Assembly: GCA_951813605.1 (NCBI GenBank)
Contig: OX638379.1
Location: forward strand, 248,001 to 312,000
Direction of reading: 5' to 3'
DNA from: an uncultured Bryobacterales bacterium
GTDB lineage: Bacteria; Acidobacteriota; Terriglobia; Bryobacterales; UBA6623
DNA length: 64,000 nt
In this document: piece by piece, positions 26,851-36,407 of the stretch
Numbering within the stretch: position 1 is the first letter of the stretch
How the letters are laid out: each line of letters begins with the position of its first letter
Made by a program: the position numbers and the translations under genes
Notes under the pieces: generated by a model
What the model saw: only the letters and a program-made list of their open reading frames with translations
What the model was told of the DNA's origin: nothing
Database searches by the model: none

Positions 26851-28515
26851 TCACGGATCGGCGTTGCCCTGCCGTGCCACTTGCAACTGAGCCAATTCGC
26901 GTGCCAGGGATTCTTTTCGCTGGAAGTCCTCTCTCGTCTCGCCGGGATTCCAGCACCAGGGGTGGTCGACATGCTCGCGCTGGATGATGAGCGCCATCTC
27001 GGCCACGACTTCCGGGAAGGCATGGGCCAGATTGCGCTCGCAGTGAATATCCTCTTCGATCAGGAACAGCTCCATCGGCTTGTCGGGAGCTTCCCTGTAG
27101 GCTTGCCACGGGCCCTTGCGAACGGCCTGCTCGCGCGCGTTCTCCCGGTAGAGCGGCCTGGTAGACGGGAACTTGCCGGGAACGCCGCTGAAGAGCGGTG
27201 CCAGGCTAGTGCCGTCAGTCCTTGGCAAAGGAGCCGCCCCCGCCAGTTCCGCGAGTGTTGGCAACAGGTCGACGAGCCAGACCGGCACGCTGGAAACTCC
27301 CGGCTGGATTGCGACGGGCCAGTTTACGAAAAACGGGACTCGTATGCCTCCTTCCACCAAGGAGAACTTGCCGCCCCGGAACGGTCCCTTGTTCCGGAAG
27401 AAGGGGTCGTCAGGCCAGTTGGCTTCCTAGTTGCCGCGACCAAAGTACCCGCACATCGAGTAGCCGTTGTCGGAGGCGAAAGCGATGAGTGTACGATCGC
27501 GTACCCCGAGGTCTGCGAGCAAGGTGACAAACTCGCCCGCGAATGCGTCGATCCGCAGAACCATCGAAGCCCATTCCTTGTGGGCTGTCGTCGGAAAGTC
27601 GGGGCGGTCCTGAAGCGGACCGAGGCTGTCGGTCACAAGCGGGCCGTGCGGTAGCTGTGTGGCAAAGTACAGAAAGAACGGGCGATCGCGGTTGCGGCGC
27701 ACGAAGGCGATTGCCGCGTCCTCGATCACGTCCTCCGAATACACGGCCTTCGAACGGTCCGACACGCCTGCCGGGACCAAGCGGCCCTCGTCGTCGTAGT
27801 GGGCTGCCGAGTCCCTGGAGCTGGCCGGAGTCCGGTTGTCCTCGTACATGTGCGCCATGTCGAAGCCGAAGTTCCCCGGATAGTCGACCCGTCGCCCATT
27901 GCGGAAGAGGTAGCGCGGGAAGAATGTATGGGCGCGACGCTGGTCGTAGAACCCGAATGCCTCTTCAAAGCCCTGTTTGTCCGGCGTCCCCGGCGTGCCG
28001 GGGAGGCCAATACCCCATTTGCCGAAAAAGCCTGTTGCGTAGCCAGATCGCTTCACGGTCTCGGCTATGGTGGCGTCGGCATCGGACGGGTGGTCCTGCC
28101 CGCGGGCGCTGCGGTTGTCGCGAATCGGCGCGTGTCCCGTGTGCAATCCCGTCAGCCGGGTGCCCCGGGACGGCGGGCATTCCGGCGCTCCGGCGTATGC
28201 CTGCGTGAAGCGCAGCCCTTCCATGGCGAGCCGGTCGAGATTCGGAGTCCAGAATCGGGTCTGTCCCCACATGCTCAAGTCCCTGTAGCTCGGGTCGTCG
28301 GCCAGGATCACGACGATGTTCGGTCCGCTCCCGGCCAGAGGTTGCTGCGCTTGCAAGGGAACCGCTGCGAACAGAATGAGGATGGCAGCCAATGGCACCA
28401 CGCGCGCAAGCAGAGCAAGCGGCCGGCCGCCCTTGGGCCGGGCCTTGATCGAGGGGTGCGAATCGGGCTTGAAGGCGGCGCTGGGAGGCGGCAATCGGAT
28501 GCCCCCCGGGATCAA
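26851..28515 (-). pseudogene. Sulfatase gene split by one in-frame TAG
   Basis: The minus-strand frame encodes a signal peptide ('VVPLAAILILFAAVPLQA'), the metal motif 'VILADD', the formylglycine site C-P-P-S-R ('GAPECPPSRGTRLTG'), 'FFLYFATQLPHGP' and 'FASDNGYSM'. It then meets TAG at 27427-27429. In the same frame the protein continues ('EANWPDDPFFRNKGPFRGG', 'VEGGIRVPFFVNWP') to a normal C-terminus at 26851. All other family landmarks are intact, so a single nonsense mutation, recoding or sequence error explains the break. The start is uncertain: TTG 28515 is the first available. Intact, it would remove sulfate esters from glycans in the periplasm or outside. The IS1634-type element sits six bases beyond the stop. 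Confidence 0.85.
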
Positions 28516-28790
28516 GTGTCAGTTCCGTCCTACCTGCTCTTAGTTCAACGCCTCGGGATGCGGGCCGGGCGTTTCGTCCGACCCTCGCGAGGCACGCGGA
28601 AACGACGCGCCTCGCCGGGGATCGCAGCGATTGGCGGCCCGTTCCGCTCTCATATGACCGAGGTAGTGGTGTTCCTTGCCAAGTTGCGCCCCATAACCTC
28701 GCTGTGCCGTGGTATCTTCCGCCGTAGGACGCGTTGCGGGAAGCAGGCTAGGCTCTCCTTGCGATACCGGAGCCTGTCAGTAGGGGCGTA

Positions 28791-31700
28791 ATGATTCGAC
28801 AACGATACGGGATGCTCGCGATCTTGGCACTGCTAGCGGTCGGCGAGCCCGCGGCCGCCCAAGTCAGCCTTGCCACGGTAACCGGTGTAGTCGCCGACTC
28901 CGCCAAGGCTGTCATCCCCGGCGCCACTGTCACGATCACAAATGTCCAGACGGGAATCGAGGCTGCTGCGGAGACTAACGAGACCGGCTACTACACGATG
29001 CTGAGCTTGATCCCAGGCACCTACGAGCTGGTGGTTGTAGCAGAGGGGTTCAGGCGATTCGTCCGGCCGAATCTCGAGCTCGAGACCGGCCAGCAGCTGC
29101 GTCTGGACGTGGAACTGGAAATCGGAGCGATCACCGAGTCCGTCACGGTCACTTCGGCCCCGCCATCCATCAACCTGGAGCGTGGAGCCGTTAAGGGCGA
29201 CGTGATTGTCTACGAGGAGATCCAGGACCTTCCACTCGATGGGCGCGACTTCACGAATCTCGCATTCCTCGTGCCGGGCGTCATGCCTCGTGGGCCAGCG
29301 AGAGGGTCGTTCGCCTCCATTAACGGCGCTCGGGGCGACCAGACCAATTTCTACGTGGACGGCGTGAGCAATCGAGATCCCGTCAACGGCGGCCCCCAGG
29401 TACGTCCGCCGCTTGACGCTGTCGAGGAATTCCGAGTCGAGACGTCCGGCTTCTCCGCCGAGTACGGCGGGTTTTCCGGCGGAATCATCGGCCTGACGAT
29501 GCGTTCCGGCACGAACGAGCTCCACGGATCAGTGTTCGAGTACCTGCGCAACGAGGTCCTCGATGCGCGGGGATTCTTCGACGAAGAGCGCCTCCGCCTG
29601 CGTCGCAACCAGTTCGGCGCAACTCTCGGAGGTCCCATTCTGCGCAACAAGAGTTTCTTCCTGGCCAGCGTCGAGGGCCGCGTCGAGTCGATCGGACGCA
29701 CGCGGCTTGGCAACGTCCCGACCGCGCTTGAGCGCGCGGGGGATTTCTCGGAGGCGCTGGACTTCAACCAAGGATGGACCTCCGGCGCGATTCAAAAGGT
29801 GATCCTGAATGACCCGGACCGGCGCGGAGCTTGCAACCGGCGCGTTCAACGGGGATGCTTTCCGAACAACCTGATCCCCGCCTCGCGCATGGATCAGATC
29901 GCACTCGGCTTGATCGACTACTATCCGCTGCCGAACCGCGACAACATCCGGCTCAACAACATTTCGACGGCGACCGACAACGACGACTGGTACCAGTTAG
30001 TTCTAAAGTTCGATCAGAGCTTCTCGGCCCGCGACAACTTCTCGGTCAGCTACCAGAAGCGCTTCAATAACCTCGAAAATCCCTTTGCCGGCAGCGCGCT
30101 GGCGATTTGGGGAGACGAGACGCGCGACCGACGGGACCTCATCTCCATCCGGCACACCCACACGTTCTCGCCAACGCTCGTCCTGGAAGTGACAGGCGGG
30201 TTCAGCCATCGGGACAACTACTCGAACTCGATCGCGGCCGACTTCGATCCGGCAACGATCGGCCTGCCGGTGCCGGAGGACCTGGACCCGAAGTTGCGAG
30301 GGCTTCCGCGGGTCACGGTCCAGGGCTATTTCCCCCTAGGGCAAGGAGCACGCACGCCCCGGGAGCAGCAGGTATGGGACTTCCAGGGCTCGGCTCGGCT
30401 CTCCTGGGTCAGCGGAACCCACACCGTTAAGTCGGGATTCGATTTCTCCCGGGCGCACTACGACCAGCCGCAGTACAGCAACGTGCGCGGCTCGTACAGG
30501 ATCGGCAGGCGGTTCACTAGGCATGCGGCCGGCGACCTGCTGCTCGGCCGCCTGCAAAGCGTCAGCCGCCGCGTTCAGACGACATTCAACGAGTTGCGGT
30601 CCAGCGGCTTCGGCATGTTCCTGAACGACGACTGGAAGGTGACGCGCGACTTCACCCTGAACCTGGGCGTCCGCTACGAGGTCGAGCTGCCGCCCTACGA
30701 CAGGAACGACAGGCTCTCGAACTACATGCCCAGTCTGAACAAAGTCGTCCTCGCCAGCGACCGGTCGCTCCCGAACCTAGCCGAGATCCTAGCCGAACAG
30801 GGGCTCAGCGAGCGTACCGCCCTCGCAAGCGAGCTTGGCCTGGGCCGCGGGCTCATCGACGCGGACTACAACAACATCGCCCCTCGCCTCGGCTTCGCGT
30901 GGCGTCCCTTCGGAAATAGCCGGAATGTTGTGCGGGGAGGCTACGGGATCTTCTACCAGGGCTACCTGCTGGGTCCGGTGCGAAGCCAGCTGGCGGGCGT
31001 CTTCCCGTTCACGTTCAACGAGACATTCAACTCGTTTGGCGGGGGGAACCTAGCACCGCCGACCCTTCAGAACCCGTTCCCGCAGGGTCGGGCTCAGGTG
31101 GGGGGCGCTGGGATCCAGAGCGCCAGCGGCTTCGACCCGGACCCGCCCACGGCCTACCTGCAGTCGTGGAACCTGACGATCGAGCGCGACCTTGGCGGGG
31201 GTCAGGCCCTCGAGGTCGGCTACGTAGGTTCCAACGGCACTCATCTTCAGCGCGCTTATGACATAAACCAGCCGATCCGAGACCTGGCACTGGCCACGCA
31301 AAGTGCCAATGGGACTTTCGTCTTTCCTCGTCCGATCGAGGGTTTCAACCGGCTCAACTACACTTCCTTCGGTTCGAATTCGGCTTACCACGCGTTGCAG
31401 GCGTCGGTACGCCGGCGAAGCCGGACCGGGTTCTTCTACCGGGTCAACTACACGTTCGGAAAGTCTCTGGACGACGCATCTGCGGCGCAGGACTTCACCA
31501 GCGGCGGGTTCTTCAGCGGGGGCGCGATCGACACTCGAAACCTCCGCCTCGACCGGGGCCGCTCGAGCTTCGACCAGCGCCATTCAATGACCGTTGCAGT
31601 ACGCTACGAGTTGCCGATCGGAAAGGGACGGCGCTTTCTCCAAGACATGCCCGGCCCGGCCCAGGCGATTCTGGGCGGATGGCAGTTTGCCTCGACTCTG

Positions 31701-32195
31701 ACCGCCTACTCCGGCCAGCCGTTTACGGTGACTTCTGCAAACGTCGACTTGAACGCGGGCGAATCGCCTCGGCCGAACCGAATCTCCCACGGGTACATGG
31801 AATCAGATGCGTTTCCCGGGCTCAAGGGCGTGGACTTCCCTTGGTTCGACCTGGCCGCGTTCGAGCGGGTCCCTTGCATCGGCACGCAGAACCGGAACGG
31901 GATCGAGTGCGTCGAGAGCGAACACGGATTCCAGCCGTTCAAGGTGGGCAACTCGGGTCGCAACATCTTGGACGTTCCGGGCCGCTTCAACCTCAACTTA
32001 AGCCTGCAGAAGAACTTCCGCTTCGAGGGCCGGCGCCGGCTCCAGGTCCGCATGGACGCTTTCAACGCCCCCAACACAACACAGCTGGGGCGGCCATGGG
32101 GTCTTGCCTCGCAGTTCGATTCCATCCAGGGCGGCCTCATCATCTATGCCGGGCTGCCTCGGATCCTGCAGGCTTCACTGTCATACAACTTCTAG
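28791..32195 (+). CDS. Oar-like TonB-dependent receptor with carboxypeptidase-regulatory domain (1,134 aa)
   Basis: ATG 28791 is followed by a signal peptide ending near 'EPAAAQ'. A regulatory-like sandwich comes next (about 27-110, 'VTGVVADSAKAVIPGATVTITN', 'GTYELVVVAEGFRRF'). A plug has 'NFYVDGVSNRDPVNGGP', 'SGFSAEYGGFSGGIIGLTMRSGTNELHG' and 'NQFGATLGGPILRNKSFFLA'. The barrel ends in Phe ('LSYNF'). It is intact although it lies within a block of broken sulfatases. Uptake of products from sulfated glycans would fit the neighbours, but no substrate evidence is visible. No SusD homologue is present. Confidence 0.92.
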   Translation: MIRQRYGMLAILALLAVGEPAAAQVSLATVTGVVADSAKAVIPGATVTITNVQTGIEAAAETNETGYYTMLSLIPGTYELVVVAEGFRRFVRPNLELETGQQLRLDVELEIGAITESVTVTSAPPSINLERGAVKGDVIVYEEIQDLPLDGRDFTNLAFLVPGVMPRGPARGSFASINGARGDQTNFYVDGVSNRDPVNGGPQVRPPLDAVEEFRVETSGFSAEYGGFSGGIIGLTMRSGTNELHGSVFEYLRNEVLDARGFFDEERLRLRRNQFGATLGGPILRNKSFFLASVEGRVESIGRTRLGNVPTALERAGDFSEALDFNQGWTSGAIQKVILNDPDRRGACNRRVQRGCFPNNLIPASRMDQIALGLIDYYPLPNRDNIRLNNISTATDNDDWYQLVLKFDQSFSARDNFSVSYQKRFNNLENPFAGSALAIWGDETRDRRDLISIRHTHTFSPTLVLEVTGGFSHRDNYSNSIAADFDPATIGLPVPEDLDPKLRGLPRVTVQGYFPLGQGARTPREQQVWDFQGSARLSWVSGTHTVKSGFDFSRAHYDQPQYSNVRGSYRIGRRFTRHAAGDLLLGRLQSVSRRVQTTFNELRSSGFGMFLNDDWKVTRDFTLNLGVRYEVELPPYDRNDRLSNYMPSLNKVVLASDRSLPNLAEILAEQGLSERTALASELGLGRGLIDADYNNIAPRLGFAWRPFGNSRNVVRGGYGIFYQGYLLGPVRSQLAGVFPFTFNETFNSFGGGNLAPPTLQNPFPQGRAQVGGAGIQSASGFDPDPPTAYLQSWNLTIERDLGGGQALEVGYVGSNGTHLQRAYDINQPIRDLALATQSANGTFVFPRPIEGFNRLNYTSFGSNSAYHALQASVRRRSRTGFFYRVNYTFGKSLDDASAAQDFTSGGFFSGGAIDTRNLRLDRGRSSFDQRHSMTVAVRYELPIGKGRRFLQDMPGPAQAILGGWQFASTLTAYSGQPFTVTSANVDLNAGESPRPNRISHGYMESDAFPGLKGVDFPWFDLAAFERVPCIGTQNRNGIECVESEHGFQPFKVGNSGRNILDVPGRFNLNLSLQKNFRFEGRRRLQVRMDAFNAPNTTQLGRPWGLASQFDSIQGGLIIYAGLPRILQASLSYNF

Positions 32196-32261
32196 CTCGC
32201 GGCTTCCCAGGCAGGCGCATCGCGCGCTGCGGGGGCCTGGCCTGCATGGGCCTCGGCCGCG

Positions 32262-33719
32262 TCACTGGTTTGCCAGGACATCGGTCGGCAGGGGAAGAAA
32301 ATCGCTCTCGCGGATCATCCATCGCTCGAGTTCCACGCGCAAGGCCTGTTCGATCGCTCCCATCTCTTCCTTACCGGCGATGTTCTCCAGCTCGTACGGA
32401 TCGTTCTCGAGGTCGTAAAGCTCAAGAACGGGACGGGGGTTCCGAAAATACAGGTGGTCGTGCAAGCGCGAGAGCAATCCCGCGCGGTGCGCGGATTGAA
32501 CGGCTAGCCACGCATCTTTCTGTGGCATGTCGACCGGCGTGTAGCTGCGTTCCGGGAGGGCGTTGTAGATATAGCGGTATCGCTTGGACGTAATCGAACG
32601 TGAAAGGTCGAAGCCATCTGTCCGCGTGATTGGACTCCAGTGTCAGCCTCGCTCTGCGAAGACGTACTTCCGGCCGGGAAACTCCGCCCCGCGCAACGCG
32701 GGCAGGAAGCTTACCCCGCTCATCCCGGGCGGCGCGTCAAGGCCCGCAGCCGCCAGGATGGTCGGGGCCAGATCGACGCCGCTGACGAGGACGTCGGTCG
32801 CGGAGCCGGGCTCGACGACACGCGGCCTGCGAACGAGCAGGGGGACGTGCGTGCCCCGGTCGAACAGCGTGCCCTTTCCGCGAAACAGCGCCTCGCCGTT
32901 GTCCCCCATGAAGATGACGAGAGTGCTCTCCTCGAGCTGGCGATCCTTCAGGAGCTTGAGGATTGCCCCGAACCCGGCATCGAGGTCGCGCGCTTCGTCC
33001 AGGAACCGGGCGTAGTCGACTCGGACCTCCGGAAGGTCCGGCCAGTCCGGCGGGAGATCCAGCTCGGGCGGATCAATGTTCTCGTGACCGCCTCCAAAGC
33101 CGCGGTGTGGCTGGTTAAAGCCGAAGTAGAGGAAGAACGGCTTGCCGGCCGGGACCTTGTTGAGTGCGGCCGCGATCCTGGTTGGAACTGTGGCCAGATC
33201 GTCACCCTTCGTGCGATCCGCGCGCACGAAATGGTCGAAGCGGGCATCGAGGCTCCTCATTCCAAGCGCGCCGAGCGTCTCCTGAACGTGCTCCGAGTCT
33301 CTCTGCCGCCCGTCAAGATGCTGAAGCCGTCCGTCGAGGCCCGTCCAGTAGCCGTTCTCGCGTAGCACGTCCGTGAAAGACGCCACATTGGGCTGCGCGG
33401 GCTGCGCGAAGCGCGTCGCCCCGAGCCCGACCGGCGACCGCCCCGCAAAGATGGAGATCCTCGAATGCGTGCACTGCGACGCCGACGTGTAGGCGCGATC
33501 GAACCTCATACCCTCCGCCGCAAGCGCGTCGAGGTGCGGCGTGATGTTGAAGCGTTTGCAGTTCTCGCTCCCGTAGCAGCCGAGATGGGGAATGCTGTGA
33601 TCGTCCGAGAGGATGAGCAGGACGTTCGGCTGTTCCGCGACTGAATGGCAGGGCACGGCGATCGCGAAGATCCATGCGAGGACGAGGATGTGACGGCGCG
33701 GGTCGCGAGCCAGGAGCAT
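32262..33719 (-). pseudogene. Sulfatase gene split by one in-frame TGA; active-site motif CTHSR
   Basis: The minus-strand frame from ATG 33719 encodes a signal peptide, 'LLILSDDHSIPHLGCYG' (metal ligands), 'SQCTHSRISIFAGRSP', 'FFLYFGFNQPHRGF', 'VIFMGDNGEALFRGKGTLFDRG' and 'YVFAERG'. It then reaches TGA at 32643-32645. The frame continues with 'HWSPITRTDGFDLSRS', 'KRYRYIYNALPERSY' and 'LYDLENDPYELENIAG' to 32262. A Trp codon (TGG to TGA) would fit the gap. The formylglycine motif C-x-P/A-S-R has His at the third place here, which may stop maturation or mark an unusual subgroup. There is no SECIS-like hairpin after the TGA. This is the third broken sulfatase of the block. Confidence 0.83.
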
Positions 33720-33752
33720 AGCCCTCGATAGTACGGCGATTTGGATGCTGGG

Positions 33753-33909
33753 ACCCCCGAGAACATCATGCGGGCATTGCTGTCCGCACCGCCAGGGCGC
33801 GAGAACGACTGGGACTGTATCAGGCGAACCGGACGGAAAACCAAGCGCCCGCAGTTGATTGCAATGAAATGTTAAACGGTTCCCTTGGTTAGGATTGAAT
33901 ATAGGCCCC
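33753..33909 (+). repeat. IS1595-type right-end repeat, copy B
   Basis: It is 157 bp long and nearly identical to 20900-21057, in the same orientation. It contains only the 3' half of the small companion frame and the element's terminal GGCCCC. No transposase sequence precedes it, so this is a solo end left by deletion or recombination. Confidence 0.9.
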
Positions 33910-34426
33910 TTCGAATAACAGCGCAGGGAATTGATCCGAGCCGCTCTTCGACGCGGGGCCCAAAATCATGTCGGCGACTTGCTTCGTGACCTCACCGCCA
34001 TTACAGATTGCAAGCTGCTAGCAGGCTTTGGCACGTGGATCGGTCGAATGTTCCACCAAGGCTTCCGGAATCGTCCGGGTCTGCTCAAAACGGTCTCGGC
34101 TGATCAGTTCCGAGGTGTTGCTGACCGTAGTGCAAACAGGGAATGGCCATAAGGCAACGTTCGGATGCACGAACGCCTCCATCGCGAACCCGCCGAAACG
34201 TGCGAGGCTCCATGATCCCCGACTCATTGAACGCGCTGGACTCGCGGCTCCACCGTGCTTGAGATCGGACGCATATCAGCACAGATTACTGACATGATCG
34301 TGATCGCGTCGCAAAAACATTCGGCCACAGTTTCACCAGGTGTAGAACGATTCAGCAGATGCATCCCGGGCGACGGTTACCATAGGTACCGCGATGCCGG
34401 ACGGTGGTGCCCATTGGCGTGTGCCT
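33910..34426. other. Intergenic region, possibly degraded coding sequence
   Basis: About 500 bp follow the solo IS end. A minus-strand frame (about 34227-34018, 'FAMEAFVHPNVALWPFPVC') looks mildly coding, but I cannot match it to a family. No promoter was recognised. Confidence 0.35.
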
Positions 34427-35968
34427 ATGAGTCGCTTGAAGAGAGCTGACTGCCAGCACAAGGGGTACCTGCGCCCTGATTCACGGGTCCTCACAAGCAG
34501 AGCTCGAGCTGTGGGAGTTCTGGCCGCAGCGCTCACTGTTTGCTTGGGTCCGGCACCTGCCCAGGACGAAAGACTTCGCGACCTCTATTCACGTGCGCAA
34601 GCGGCGCAGCAGTCTGGCAATTTTCATGCCGCTGCGAGCCATTACGAAGAGCTGGTACGCCTACGGCCAAATCTTGCCGAAGCGCACGTCAATCTGGGTT
34701 CAATCTATTACCAGGTCCGCGAGGACGCCAAAGCGGAAGCGGCCTTGGAGAGAGCCATCCAGCTGAATCCGCAGTTGGGGGCAGCACCGTATTTCTTCTT
34801 GGGCGTGGTCGCATCGCGACAGCGGAACCACGAGAAAGCGATTCGCCACCTCGTGACATCGGCGAAGTTGGATTCCTCCAATTTGGTCGTTGCGTATTAC
34901 CTCGGGGAAGCCTACTTCGCGAACCGCCAGTATTCCGACGCCGTTTCGGCGTTCGAGAAGGCGACTGCACAGAAGGATTTCAGGGCCGATGCCTATTACT
35001 ACCTGAGCAAGGCTTACGGAGCGCTGTCCAAGCAGGCTATGGACCGGCTCGCTAGAGAGTATCCCGATTCCTTCTACATTCACCTCGCTCGCGGTCATGT
35101 TCACGAAGGCCGCAGAAACTGGCGAGAAGCAGAGAGAGCCTACGAGGCGGCTCTGAAGAAGAACCCTAGTGCAGTCAGCCTGGATGCAAGGCATCGATGG
35201 GTCGCCCTCAACGCTACCCGGAATGTTGTGACCAGCCCCCCGCCTCCGCTTCCGGGGAAGGGATCGACGATGCTTGGACTTCTTTACCGACCCCCTTCAG
35301 AGCAGGAGATCGCTCCCCTGCTCCAGGAGTACAGGAAGCGGTTGCAAACTAGCGTTCCGATTCGCGGCGCCGCCGAAGCGCTTTATCGGCAAGCGGAGGA
35401 CTATCAGATCGCGTCGTACCTGACGGCGCGATGGATCAGCAAGAATGATCCAGGCTCTTACCGTGCCCACCAGCTTCGTGCGCAGCTTCACGAGTCGAGG
35501 GGAGAGACTGATGACGCGGTTCGCGAGTACCATGCAGCCCTGCGTCTCAAACCGGATCTGCAGAACGTCCGTTTTGCCATCGCAAGCATGCTTTGGTCGT
35601 TGTCCCGATTCGACGAAGCACAGCCCGAGCTAGAAGCAGAATTGCGCGTCAATCCAAACCACCCGGAAGCGCACTACGTCCTCGGCGACATTCTTCAAGT
35701 CGCAGGACGCAACGGCGAAGCCAAGGAGCACCTGCTGGAAGCCCTGCGTCTGAAGCCGGACTTGGTCGAAGCCCGCTTGGCTCTCGAACGAATCCATTTC
35801 GCAGAAGGTCAATTCGACAAAGCACTTGACCAATTGAGAACGGTCGTCCGCCTTGCTCCGACGAATCCAACACCCCACTATCGAATGTCGATGCTCTACA
35901 GGCGCCTCGGCAAGGCAGAGGAAGCCCGGAAGGCACTGGAAGCATTTCAGAGACTTCAGGATCACTAG
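34427..35968 (+). CDS. TPR-repeat protein, exported
   Basis: The 513-residue product from ATG 34427 begins with a basic stretch and a signal-like hydrophobic segment ending near 'GPAPAQ'. Tetratricopeptide repeats occupy two blocks: about 45-245 ('HYEELVRLRPNLAEAHVNLGSIYYQ', 'ALERAIQLNPQLGAAPYF') and about 370-510 ('EYHAALRLKPDLQNVRF', 'ELEAELRVNPNHPEAHYVLGD', 'LRTVVRLAPTNPTPHYRM'). A proline-rich joint near 275 separates the blocks. It precedes a TonB receptor by 440 bp on the same strand. A badly decayed relative of the first block lies at 56.7-57.4 kb. Scaffold or chaperone roles are typical for TPRs; the partner is unknown. Confidence 0.86.
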   Translation: MSRLKRADCQHKGYLRPDSRVLTSRARAVGVLAAALTVCLGPAPAQDERLRDLYSRAQAAQQSGNFHAAASHYEELVRLRPNLAEAHVNLGSIYYQVREDAKAEAALERAIQLNPQLGAAPYFFLGVVASRQRNHEKAIRHLVTSAKLDSSNLVVAYYLGEAYFANRQYSDAVSAFEKATAQKDFRADAYYYLSKAYGALSKQAMDRLAREYPDSFYIHLARGHVHEGRRNWREAERAYEAALKKNPSAVSLDARHRWVALNATRNVVTSPPPPLPGKGSTMLGLLYRPPSEQEIAPLLQEYRKRLQTSVPIRGAAEALYRQAEDYQIASYLTARWISKNDPGSYRAHQLRAQLHESRGETDDAVREYHAALRLKPDLQNVRFAIASMLWSLSRFDEAQPELEAELRVNPNHPEAHYVLGDILQVAGRNGEAKEHLLEALRLKPDLVEARLALERIHFAEGQFDKALDQLRTVVRLAPTNPTPHYRMSMLYRRLGKAEEARKALEAFQRLQDH

Positions 35969-36407
35969 AGAGGTTTTGTCCTTGCGCGACAGTGACCTCG
36001 GGGCACAGTGTCTTCGATGCTGGTCCTGCGCGATCCGCTCGCCTTGGTGTTGACGATGCGCAATCGCTTGGAATTCTGGCCCATTACGTTTTCGCCGTAT
36101 GGACATGAACCAGGGCAAGCCATCGGCAAGACCCCCGATAGCCTTTGATCCGAGTGGCCGCAATAGAGCGGCTTTGTCTCTCGCGAACGGTGACCGAACG
36201 CCTTTTGGCTCGTAGTCCGGCCAATGTTTCAATCCTTCTCCCAACTGTTGAAATAAGGTACCGAAATCGCCTCGAGATCGCTTGACAGCACCTGTTTCGA
36301 GTGCTGCAATGTGATCGGCGAGCGGCACTGGGGGCAGTCGCGGTTTGCCCCTGCGGGGCGGTGCCGACTTGTGTATCGGCACGCAGCCGGAGAGGAGAAA
36401 TTCGACA
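35969..36407. other. Intergenic region and leader of the third TonB receptor
   Basis: 439 bp. A minus-strand frame passes through it but overlaps both flanking genes and shows no family similarity. A small hairpin GCCCC-TGC-GGGGC (36347-36359) lies 49 bp before the receptor start. No other feature was seen. Confidence 0.4.

Noticed and set aside
25031..27109. Minus-strand open frame of 692 codons opposite the transposase
   Set aside because: It is caused by the extreme G+C third-position bias of the transposase gene. The translation is low-complexity, has no family match, and runs past the element end.
32643..32645. In-frame TGA of the sulfatase as a selenocysteine codon
   Set aside because: No SECIS-like hairpin at the right distance; the best stem has its loop only 11 nt away and is interrupted. 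Sulfatases have no conserved Cys there and a Trp codon fits better.
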